Shown: positions 15,978 to 23,324 of the stretch, in pieces
How positions within the stretch are numbered: position 1 is the first letter of the stretch
Layout: every line of letters starts with the position of its first letter
Assembly: GCF_003057885.1 (NCBI RefSeq)
Contig: NZ_QAGK01000019.1
Coordinates: 1 to 41,971 of the forward strand
From: Oceaniglobus ichthyenteri
GTDB taxonomy: Bacteria > Pseudomonadota > Alphaproteobacteria > Rhodobacterales > Rhodobacteraceae
Direction of reading: 5' to 3'
DNA length: 41,971 bases
The notes under the pieces: model-generated
The model's database searches: none
What the model was told of the DNA's origin: nothing
Seen by the model: the letters and a program-made list of their open reading frames with translations, nothing else
Position numbers and translations under genes: made by a program

Positions 15978-16586
15978 ATGGGAAGTATGACTGCAGGAAA
16001 AGGAGCAAGCGAAAGACGCACCCTTTGGATTGTTCTCGGTCTAAACGTGGGTCTTGCCATGGCCTTTTTTGCGACCGGGGCCTTCGGGGATTCCAGTGCC
16101 CTGATCGCAAACGGGCTCGACAACCTTTCAGACAGCTTGGTCTACGCAATCAGTCTGTTTGCATTGTCGCGGTCTGCGAAATGGAAACGTGGTGCGGCGA
16201 ATGTCTCGGGCTGCTTGCTGATCGTGTTCGCCATCGGGATCCTTTATGATGCTTGGCGCCGCTATGTCGGTGGGTCGGATCCCCTTGGCACCGTTATGAT
16301 CGTCATGGCGCTGAGCGCGGCGGCCATCAACTCAGTTTGTGTCTGGTTGCTCGCTCGGCTCAAAGATCCGGACGTCAACATCCGCGCGGCCAATACTTTC
16401 AGCTGGAACGACTTTGCGGCAAACCTCGGAATCGTGGTCGCAGGTGGCCTCGTTGCCTGGCTGGGAACGAACTGGCCCGACCTAGTCGTCGGTGTGATTA
16501 TCGCCGGGATCGCGGCCTGGGGCGGCGTCAATATCCTACGCGACGCACACGGTGAACACCACAAAGCAGTTCACACGGACAAGTAG
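15978..16586 (+). CDS. Short CDF-like cation transporter
   Basis: The product (about 202 residues) has five to six transmembrane segments in the CDF pattern, with DSSALIANGLDNLSDS in TM2 and NTFSWNDFAANLG in TM5 carrying the acidic metal-binding residues. CDF proteins export Zn, Cd, Co or Fe by proton antiport. Unlike the full-length CDF at 17427 it ends straight after the last membrane segment, without the cytoplasmic C-terminal metal-sensing domain. TM2 has Asn-Asp rather than the His-Asp of typical zinc members, so selectivity may differ. Several starts are possible (TTG 15951, ATG 15978, ATG 15987); I chose 15978. Confidence 0.8.
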   Translation: MGSMTAGKGASERRTLWIVLGLNVGLAMAFFATGAFGDSSALIANGLDNLSDSLVYAISLFALSRSAKWKRGAANVSGCLLIVFAIGILYDAWRRYVGGSDPLGTVMIVMALSAAAINSVCVWLLARLKDPDVNIRAANTFSWNDFAANLGIVVAGGLVAWLGTNWPDLVVGVIIAGIAAWGGVNILRDAHGEHHKAVHTDK

Positions 16587-16615
16587 TTGCGAGAGATCGT
16601 TTCTAAAAGAAGGGG

Positions 16616-16646
16616 TTGAAGCTGCAGTAACTATAGAGACTAGTCT
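16616..16646 (+). promoter_or_regulatory. MerR-type promoter P4 (19-bp spacer), for the transglutaminase-CDF unit
   Basis: TTGAAG (16616-16621) and TAGTCT (16641-16646) are 19 bases apart, with an imperfect dyad (CTGCAG...CTATAG) in between. The predicted transcript starts near 16653 and has GAGGAG before the TTG start at 16676. It is the weakest dyad of the four but the spacing is exact. Confidence 0.65.
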
Positions 16647-16675
16647 GTTCCAAGACGATTCGAGGAGCGACTCCG

Positions 16676-17437
16676 TTGCAGATAACCAACCCCCTACTTG
16701 CACCCACCAAACTACTGGATTTTGATGCCGCGCCTCTTGCGCATCTAATAGAGAGCCGCAGCTGGCGCGACTTATCCGAATACGATCGGATCGGAGCTGC
16801 CTATGATTTCGTTCGAAATGAAATCTCGTTCGGATACAATCGAGCTGACGACATCCCCGCATCCGAGGTACTTTCCGACGGCTACGGGCAGTGCAATACG
16901 AAAGGCACGCTCTTAATGGCGCTGCTGCGTGGTGTTGGCGTTCGTTGCCGGTTGCATGGGTTTACGATCCACAAAGGCTTGCAGCGCGGTGTTGTCCCAG
17001 AGTTGGTGTATCCGCTTGCTCCAGAGGAAATTCTCCATTCGTGGGTAGAGATCGAATTTCAAGGGGCCTGGATCAACCTTGAAGGCTTCATCCTGGATGA
17101 CGCTTTCTTCGAAGTCCTGCAAAGATCGTTCTCGGACACGGACAGTCTCTGCGGTTATGGCGCGGGCACAGATTGCCTTGGCGCACCTCCCGTCGCCTGG
17201 AACGGAGAAGATACCTACATTCAGAAAACCGGCATCGTGCAAGATTTCGGCGTGTACGATACGCCCGACGCCTTCTATTTGTCCCATGAGCAATCCTTTG
17301 GAAGGCTGCGTGGTGCCCTTTACCGTCATATAATACGCCACTGGATGAATGCGCGCGTACGTGGTTTCCGCAGCGGCCGCCTGAAGACTGACCGACGCGC
17401 GACACACGCGCATGAGGAGCCTGCCAATGCCGCATGA
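16676..17437 (+). CDS. Transglutaminase-like cysteine protease-fold protein
   Basis: This 253-residue protein has a transglutaminase-core triad: Cys73 in YGQCNTKG, His121 in LHSWVEIEF, and an acidic residue in NLEGF (Glu136). Proteins of this group are mostly peptidases or amidases rather than cross-linking enzymes. No signal peptide is evident, so it is probably cytoplasmic. The start is TTG with GAGGAG upstream. It is the first gene after MerR-type promoter P4 and overlaps the CDF transporter gene by 11 bases, so its expression is tied to metal export. Its substrate is unknown; metal-damaged protein or a thiol peptide could be considered, without direct evidence. Confidence 0.8.
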   Translation: MQITNPLLAPTKLLDFDAAPLAHLIESRSWRDLSEYDRIGAAYDFVRNEISFGYNRADDIPASEVLSDGYGQCNTKGTLLMALLRGVGVRCRLHGFTIHKGLQRGVVPELVYPLAPEEILHSWVEIEFQGAWINLEGFILDDAFFEVLQRSFSDTDSLCGYGAGTDCLGAPPVAWNGEDTYIQKTGIVQDFGVYDTPDAFYLSHEQSFGRLRGALYRHIIRHWMNARVRGFRSGRLKTDRRATHAHEEPANAA

Positions 17438-18344
17438 TCACGGGCACGCGAATATCGATCCGAATTCTGGGGATCGACGGGTTGCGATCGCGATCTGGGC
17501 GAATGGGCTACTTACTGTTGCGCAAATCGTCGGGGGCATATTGTCGGGCAGTCTAGCACTTATCGCCGATGCGCTGCACAACTTTTCCGATATGGCCTCG
17601 CTTGTCATTGCCTTCGCCGCGCGCAAGATCGCGCGCCGCCCGGCCGATGAGCGCATGACTTTCGGCTATGGCCGGGTCGAAATCGTCGCTGCCCTGATCA
17701 ACTACACCACCCTGATCGTGATCGGCTTCTACCTGATCTACGAAGGTGGCATGCGCATGATTGATCCACCCGAAGTCATGGGGTGGACCGTCGTCATTCT
17801 CGGTGGAATTGCGCTTGTGGTCGACACGCTGACCGCAATGCTGACCTATTCGATGCAGAAGGGGAGCGTGAACATCCGCGCGCTGTTTCTCCACAACCTT
17901 TCGGACGCGTTGGCTTCAGTGGCCGTCATAGTCGGCGGGACGCTCATTATACTTTATGATATGCGTTGGGTGGATCCGGCCATCACCATCGGCATCGCGC
18001 TCTACATCCTGTATCTGTCCTTCACCGAAATAGGGGGCCCAATTCGAACCCTGATGCTTGGGAGCCCACCAGATATTGATGGAAATGACGTGGTCAGAGC
18101 GATCCAGAGTGTCGATGGCGTTGTGAACGTGCATCATGTCCACCTGTGGCAAATGCAGGAGAACACTGCGGCATTGGACTGCCATATTGTTGTCGAACGC
18201 GACCGGATGGGTGAGGCCGACAAAATTAAAGAAAACGTCAAATCGGTGCTGCATGAACGTTTCTCAATCGAGCATTCCACGCTTGAATTCGAAGCGACCG
18301 ACAATGCGCATCAGGAGGCGCAGGTGTTCGGACACCGCTCATGA
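17427..18344 (+). CDS. CDF-family zinc/cadmium exporter (ZitB/CzcD-like)
   Basis: The 305-residue protein has a His-rich N-terminus (PHDHGH), six transmembrane segments with the metal-site motifs ADALHNFSD in TM2 (Asp48, His51, Asp55) and LHNLSDALAS in TM5, and a cytoplasmic C-terminal domain with HHVHLW. It should expel Zn or Cd in exchange for protons. I chose the ATG at 17427, preceded by GAGGAG; an ATG at 17412 lies further upstream inside the transglutaminase gene. It is in the P4 unit and is followed by a 4-base overlap with a broken methyltransferase gene. Confidence 0.92.
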   Translation: MPHDHGHANIDPNSGDRRVAIAIWANGLLTVAQIVGGILSGSLALIADALHNFSDMASLVIAFAARKIARRPADERMTFGYGRVEIVAALINYTTLIVIGFYLIYEGGMRMIDPPEVMGWTVVILGGIALVVDTLTAMLTYSMQKGSVNIRALFLHNLSDALASVAVIVGGTLIILYDMRWVDPAITIGIALYILYLSFTEIGGPIRTLMLGSPPDIDGNDVVRAIQSVDGVVNVHHVHLWQMQENTAALDCHIVVERDRMGEADKIKENVKSVLHERFSIEHSTLEFEATDNAHQEAQVFGHRS

Positions 18345-18459
18345 CGATTGCCCAAGGCATACTAGTGGTCGTAGGCCTGCTGTCCGGTCTGGTTTTGATT
18401 GGTGCGCTCTTTTGGTCGATCGCCCGCCCGTCCAAGTGCATCTGGCCTCCAAACAGATA
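18341..18459 (+). pseudogene. 5' fragment of an isoprenylcysteine methyltransferase-like membrane protein
   Basis: An ATG overlapping the CDF stop by 4 bases opens a frame beginning MTIAQGILVVVGLLSGLVLI and ending SIARPSKCIWPPNR, where the ISL3 terminal repeat starts; the next stop is at 18467-18469. A membrane segment followed by RIWPP-like text is typical of the N-terminus of ICMT/NnrU-type membrane methyltransferases. The rest of the gene is not present on the plasmid. Confidence 0.6.
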
Positions 18460-19298
18460 TGTCGCGTAGCCCTTAAATGGGCTCTGCCTCACCTTGTGTG
18501 GCGGAAGGGTAGCATTCTCGCCCGCAACAATTAGGGACCAGCCCGGCCTTACATTGCGCGTTTGAGGGTTTTCAGGCGGTTGATCTGACCTTCCGCCTGG
18601 CCGTTGCTCCAAGACACGATTGCGTTTTTGACGGCATTGTAGTCCCGGTTCAAGGTACGGGCAAAGCACACGATGGGCGCCAGGTCGGTTTCGATCGCGT
18701 CGTCGATCCATGCAGGGAGCGGGTCTGCTTGGCGGCCACGCATGATACCGTTGAACCGCATGGTGAGGCTGCGCATCGTTGTGAAGGCGGGAGAGCCGGC
18801 CTTGAGAGTGTCGACTTTCCGGGCCTGATCCGAGGTGAGCTTTCCGCGGGGTTTGATACAAAGCGCGGCCGCGATGACCGGGGAGATCGCGTGCGCGGTT
18901 TCCGGGTCCCTATCCGGCTTCAAGATCTGGTGCTCCGAGGAGGGGGCCTTCGTTTGCTGTTCGGCTCGGCGCCAGCCCGCCAGCAGCCGCTGTAAATGCG
19001 TCAGGCTCCCGTCGTAACCACGCTCTTGGCTGAGACGGAAAAGGGCGCTTCCAGTTCGAATGCCGTCCTTCCAACTTTGGCTCAGGAACTCTTCAAAGTA
19101 CCACGGCGAAGTCGGTTTCAAAGCTGCCCGCCTGCGGTCGGGCGGCGTCTCAAACTGCAGCAATTTCGCGATGCTGCGACGCGGGAACCCTGTTCGCTGC
19201 CCGATCTCGCTGCAGGGTAAGCCCCTGATTTCGGAGCGCATGGATGGTGGTGAAAATCTCGTCCCGAGACGTCCTGTGCGCGAGGCGGGACTTCAGAA
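18460..19298 (-). mobile_element. ISL3-family insertion sequence, truncated and decayed copy A
   Basis: The outer end carries a terminal repeat (18460-18506, beginning TGTCGCGTAGCCC) that recurs in the same orientation at 19664-19710 with few changes. The minus strand (18489-19298) encodes only the C-terminal half of an ISL3 transposase, with WSNGQAEGQINRLKTLKRAM near the end. It is inactive: there are two in-frame stops after KRAM, where related proteins read KRAMYGRAG, and a one-base insertion near 19220 relative to copy B. The inner end stops abruptly at the IS21 terminus, which suggests that IS21 inserted into it. Confidence 0.85.
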
Positions 19299-19663
19299 TG
19301 TGAATCAGCATGCAAAATTGATCCACTTAGGTGGGTTATGAGCGAGTAAAATTGACCCACCTGCGACGTTAGCATCCGCGCCGAATAGCGCGGAGGAATG
19401 AGCAGGTGATATTGATGGAAAGTGTATCGAAGATCCGTCGTTGGATTTTGGTTGAAGGTCGCAGTATCCGATCTGTGGCGCGGGCAACCGGTTTGTCGCG
19501 GAACACGATCAAGAAGTATCTGAAGGATGCGAGCCCGCCAAGCTATCAGCGGCAAGCGCCACCGGCCCGGCATAAGCTGTGCGATGGATTTGACACGCGG
19601 CTTCAAGAGCTCTTCGAGCAGGATCAAAAACGCCCACCTCGGGAACGGCGGACGGCCACGAGG
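19299..19663 (+). mobile_element. istA: Left end and istA start of an IS21-family element (truncated)
   Basis: Two copies of AAAATTGAYCCAC (19314-19326 and 19348-19360) form the multiple terminal repeats typical of an IS21 end. Next comes the start of istA (GTG 19406 or ATG 19415): MESVSKIRRWILVEGRSIRS, then a helix-turn-helix (VARATGLSRNTIKKYLKD). The gene is cut at about residue 85 by ISL3 copy B, and istB and the right end are missing. It is a dead fragment. Confidence 0.85.
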
Positions 19664-20655
19664 TGTCGCGTAGCCCTTAATTGGGCTCTGCCTCACTTTG
19701 TGTGGCGGAACTATCCTGAAACTGGAAAATTCAGGAGGGATAGTTGTGATTTCGAAGAAGCACTGGTCGCCCGGGAGCGATGTTGCCGTTCAAAGCGTTG
19801 ATCGAAGTGAATCCGGCGGGTGGATTGTATCGGGCAGTCTGACACCAAGCGGCATCTGCCCAGACTGTGGATTGCATTCGCGACGTCGTCACGGTTGGCG
19901 GCGTCGGCGGCTGCAGGATTATCCCGCCCATGGAGACGAGGTAACGGTTGATCTCGCGGTTTGCCGTTGGCGATGTCAGGCACCCGCTTGCCCACGTCGG
20001 ACTTTCTCGGACCAGATCGCATGGATTGCGCGTCCTTTTGCACGTCGTACGTCGCGTGTCGGGGAGATTGTCAGCCATCTTGGGCATGCGGCAGGCGGGC
20101 GACCTGCCGAGCGGCTCTTGCACCGATTGGGACTTGGGGTCAGCGATGACACGGTGCTCAGGCATCTGAAGAAGCGTGCTCAAGGCACCGCCGAGCCGCC
20201 AACAGTCATCGGGATCGACGACTGGAGCTGGCGGAAGTCGCAAACCTACGGCACGATCATTGTGGACCTGGAGCGTCGCGTGGTCATCGATGTTCTCGAG
20301 GATCGAGATGTCGTCACTTGCACCAACTGGCTGAAGCGACACCCCGATGTGGAAGTGATCAGCAGAGATCGGTGCGGCCTCTACGCCCAGGCTGCACGGC
20401 AAGGGGCACCGCAGGCGAAGCAGGTCGCTGATCGGTTCCATATCGTGCAGAACCTGCGGCAGGCCATCGAGGAGCAAATGAACCTTCACGGCCGTGCGAC
20501 CGGCAGAGCGCTGTTGTCCGACGCTGACAACATTACCGCAGCCGGAAGCCTTCTGAAGTCCCGCCTTGCGCACAGGACGTCTCGGGAAGAGATTTTCACC
20601 ACCATCCATGCGCTCCGAAATCAGGGGCTTTCCTGCAGCGAGATCGGGCGGCGAG
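19664..20655 (+). mobile_element. ISL3-family insertion sequence, truncated copy B
   Basis: The left terminal repeat is 19664-19710. The transposase starts at GTG 19746 (with GGAGG upstream) and shows the ISL3 zinc-finger (ICPDCGLHSRRRHGW) and the first catalytic region (IGIDDWSWRK). The element is cut near 20655, after SCSEIGRR, and passes straight into virB4 sequence, so it lacks the C-terminal third and the right repeat. Copy A supplies the missing C-terminal half in inverted orientation, with about 110 bases shared. Neither copy can make a complete enzyme. Confidence 0.87.
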
Positions 20656-22011
20656 CTGCAGACGCTCAGCGCAGAGATCGTGAATGCCGCCGCGACCGAA
20701 GGCGTGAAGATGATCGGTGAGCGGGTCGCGGCCAAGGCGCATTACCTCAGCCAGCACCCCGGCAACCAGCCCAAGCGCGTCCGCGCCAGCGCTGTCACCA
20801 ATCGCAATTTCGCGGATTTCGCGGCCTTCCACCGGACACAGCTCGGCAAACCCGCAGCACTTACCCCCTGGGGCCGGGTTATCACCTATCTGCCCACTCC
20901 GGAGCAGAGCGCCTACCGGTTTTCCTATCACGAGCAGGGATCGCCCGACAAAGAACCGACCAGCGGCCATACCCTGATCATGGGGCGGCCCGGGTCTGGC
21001 AAATCGGTGCTGTCGGCCTTTCTGATGACCCAGGCCCGTCGCGCAGGGGCGCGGATCTTCGTCTTCGATTACCGTCTTGGCATGGAGATGGCGGTGCGCG
21101 CCAATGGCGGGCGCTACGCCTCCCTGAACGCCGGCCAGCCCACGGGTCTCAACCCGCTCTGGACAGAGACCGATGCGCGCGGCACCGCCTGGCTCTCGGA
21201 TTGGCTCACAACCCTGCTCTACCGCGCCGACAAGCCCCTGACCCCGGCGCAGACCAACCGCATCCAGGAGGTCGTGCGCCAGAATGCCCAGGCCACCAAT
21301 CCGGCCCTGCGGAACTGGCGGGATTTCGCATCGCTCTTCGTGTCCACCGATGATGGCGGCGATCTGCACCAGCGCCTGCTCGAATGGACCGAAGAGGGCC
21401 GCTATGGCTGGATCTTCGGGCAGAGCCTTGAGGACACGTTCTCGCTCAAAGGCGATGTGGTGGGCTTTGATCTGACCGGCATTCTCGACAGCGAGGCCGA
21501 CAAGGAGCGGATGGCGGTCCTCTCCTATCTCTTCCGCCGGGTCGAGCGCGAGATCGAGGATCGGCGCCCCACCATCATCGTGATCGACGAGGCCTGGAAG
21601 GCGCTCGATAACGCGTATTTCGCCGAGCGGCTGTCGAACTGGCTCGTGACCGCCCGCAAGCAGAACACCGTTGCCGTGATGATGACGCAATATGCAAGCC
21701 AGCTCGAACGCACCCGGACCGGCAAGACCATCGTCGAGGCCGTTCCAACGCAGATCCTGCTGCCCAATATTCGCGCGCAGCCTGCGGATTACGCCATGCT
21801 GAACCTCACGGAGAAGGAGCTCGACGTCCTTCTCAACACGGGCAGCAACAGCCGCTTGGCGCTGATCCGCGACGATCAGGGCTCGATCGTTGTCGATGCC
21901 GATCTGAGCGCGCTTGGACCCAATCTCACCATCCTTGGCGGCATGGAAAAAGGCGAGGCGCTCGTCGGCGCCGATTACCGCGACCGCCCGGACTTCTGGA
22001 GGTTTTCATGA
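20656..22011 (+). pseudogene. virB4: VirB4 (type IV secretion ATPase), 5'-truncated
   Basis: About 450 residues match the C-terminal two-thirds of VirB4, the ATPase that energises type IV secretion. The Walker A motif GRPGSGKSVLSAF, the Walker B region PTIIVIDEAWKAL and the C-terminal RDRPDFW are intact. The first 300 or so residues are gone, replaced by ISL3 copy B at about 20655. An ATG at 20710 could still give a shortened protein, but without the N-terminal domain and with no other complete secretion genes nearby it is unlikely to work. Confidence 0.9.
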
Positions 22012-22175
22012 TCCGTATTCACTTGTCCCTGACAGCACTCGGCCTGCTCGCTTCCTGTGCGCAGTATCGCGAACCGCAGGCAAACTGCTTCACCTTCCTG
22101 GCCTCGACAGCCCCTGTCGCGCCTGATTGCACCTTCACGCCTCTAGATGCGCCGGAGGGCGACATTGAAGTCTAG
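22008..22175 (+). CDS. Small lipoprotein of the virB cluster (VirB7-like position)
   Basis: A 55-residue frame starts in a 4-base overlap (ATGA) with the virB4 stop. It begins MIRIHLSLTALGLLASC, a signal peptide with lipobox LASC (Cys17), and has two further cysteines (Cys27, Cys41). Small lipoproteins of this kind sit beside VirB genes and may play the part of VirB7 or an entry-exclusion protein. The family assignment is by position only. With the secretion operon broken, it is probably a relic. Confidence 0.6.
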   Translation: MIRIHLSLTALGLLASCAQYREPQANCFTFLASTAPVAPDCTFTPLDAPEGDIEV

Positions 22176-22320
22176 CCTGCCTCATATCCTGGCGTTTTGC
22201 CTGCTGCCCAGTCTGGTCGCCGCACAAGGCGTACCCACCAATGACAGTGGGTTGACCGCGCGCGACATCGTCGAAACTGGCGATCGCGAGGCCGATCTGG
22301 CGATCCAGCCCCTGCGGTGA
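22165..22320 (+). pseudogene. virB5: VirB5-like pilus protein, 3'-truncated
   Basis: A TTG start at 22165 overlaps the previous gene and opens KSSLPHILAFCLLPSLVAAQ, a clear signal peptide. GVPTNDSGLTARDIVETGDREADLAIQ then resembles the mature N-terminus of VirB5 minor pilins. The frame stops after 51 codons at 22318-22320, far short of the usual 200-plus residues. This marks the right-hand edge of the conjugation relic. Confidence 0.6.
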
Positions 22321-22326
22321 TTGAGA

Positions 22327-22617
22327 CTACTTAAGCCGATCAACAATCGATGCCCCGCCCGACCTGGCAAGCGCGATCAGGCTGGACTGGATTTTGGATG
22401 TGAAGACGGAACTGAACGTGCCGATGGGCGTGCGGTCCTCCCAGACATAGGACCGCTCCAGAATATCGGTGTTGATCTCGTCCAGCATGACCCATTTGCG
22501 GACATGGGTTTCTGACCCCACGCGCTGCGACTCGATCTGTGGCACCTCGATGATCAGCACGATGTTGACGAGCGTTGCCGCAACAAGCAGCCGGAGCGGG
22601 GTTCGGGTACACCCCAT
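22327..22617 (-). CDS. Small membrane protein of unknown function, end of the redox/metal operon
   Basis: The 96-residue product has one hydrophobic segment near its N-terminus (LRLLVAATLVNIVLIIEV) and then a mostly soluble part, including SYVWEDRTPIGTFSSVF. I do not recognise it. The ATG at 22617 is 5 bases after the VIT1 stop, so it is translated from the same message. Its stop is 7 bases from the truncated virB5 stop, exactly at the edge of the virB relic. A recombination event may therefore have shortened it, and a longer original protein is possible. Confidence 0.5.
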   Translation of the reverse strand: MGCTRTPLRLLVAATLVNIVLIIEVPQIESQRVGSETHVRKWVMLDEINTDILERSYVWEDRTPIGTFSSVFTSKIQSSLIALARSGGASIVDRLK

Positions 22618-22622
22618 TGACT

Positions 22623-23324
22623 CTAGCCTACGGCGACCCCGAACAGCGCACCGACCCCGGCTGTCGCCGCCATTGCAAGCGCTCCCCATAGCGTGACCCG
22701 CGTGGCCCCACGGACGACGCCTGCGCCGCCGGCCGAAGCGCCCAATCCGCCAAGAACCGCAAGGCCAAGGATCGTCGATCCCGCCACCAGGGGAGCGATC
22801 TGCGCCTCCGAGACCAGCAGCACGACGATCAGGGGCAGCACCGCCCCAACGGCGAAGGTCAGTGCGGACACCAGAGCCGCCTGGATAGGGCGGGCGGTAA
22901 AGGTTTCCGAAATGCCGAGCTCGTCGCGCGCATGCGATCCGAGCGCGTCGCGTTCAGTCAGTTGCACGGCAACCTTTTTCGCCAGGTCGCGGTCCAGCCC
23001 CCTTTCAACATAAATCAGGGTTAGTTCCTCGAGCTCGGCCTCGGGCGTTTCCTCGAGTTCACGGCTCTCTCGGGCGAGGTCCGCCTGTTCGGCGTCAGTT
23101 TGCGAGCTGACCGAGACATACTCCCCCGCCGCCATCGACATCGCACCAGCCATAAGCCCGGCCAGCCCGGCGATCATGACCTCGGGCTTGCCGGAGCCTG
23201 CGGCCGCGACGCCGACGACGAGGCTCGCGGTCGAGACAAGACCATCGTTGGCTCCGAGAACGGCGGCCCGCAACCAGCCGATGCGATGCACCATATGGAT
23301 TTCAGAATGTGATAGACGGCTCAT
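22623..23324 (-). CDS. VIT1/CCC1-family iron/manganese transporter
   Basis: The 233-residue protein has about five transmembrane segments and the VIT family signatures GANDGLVSTASLVVGV in the first segment and AGAMSMAAGEYVSVSSQTD after the second. A charged cytoplasmic loop rich in Glu follows (residues about 75-135), like the metal-binding domain of VIT1. These proteins move Fe2+ or Mn2+ out of the cytosol by proton exchange. The start overlaps the P1B ATPase stop by 4 bases, coupling two predicted exporters. Confidence 0.92.
   Translation of the reverse strand: MSRLSHSEIHMVHRIGWLRAAVLGANDGLVSTASLVVGVAAAGSGKPEVMIAGLAGLMAGAMSMAAGEYVSVSSQTDAEQADLARESRELEETPEAELEELTLIYVERGLDRDLAKKVAVQLTERDALGSHARDELGISETFTARPIQAALVSALTFAVGAVLPLIVVLLVSEAQIAPLVAGSTILGLAVLGGLGASAGGAGVVRGATRVTLWGALAMAATAGVGALFGVAVG

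Noticed and set aside
19731-20735. 334-codon open frame on the minus strand
   Set aside because: It is antisense to the ISL3 transposase, which has its zinc finger and catalytic motifs on the plus strand.
20596-21690. 364-codon open frame on the minus strand
   Set aside because: It is antisense to the virB4 fragment, which shows clear Walker motifs, and it crosses the IS junction.
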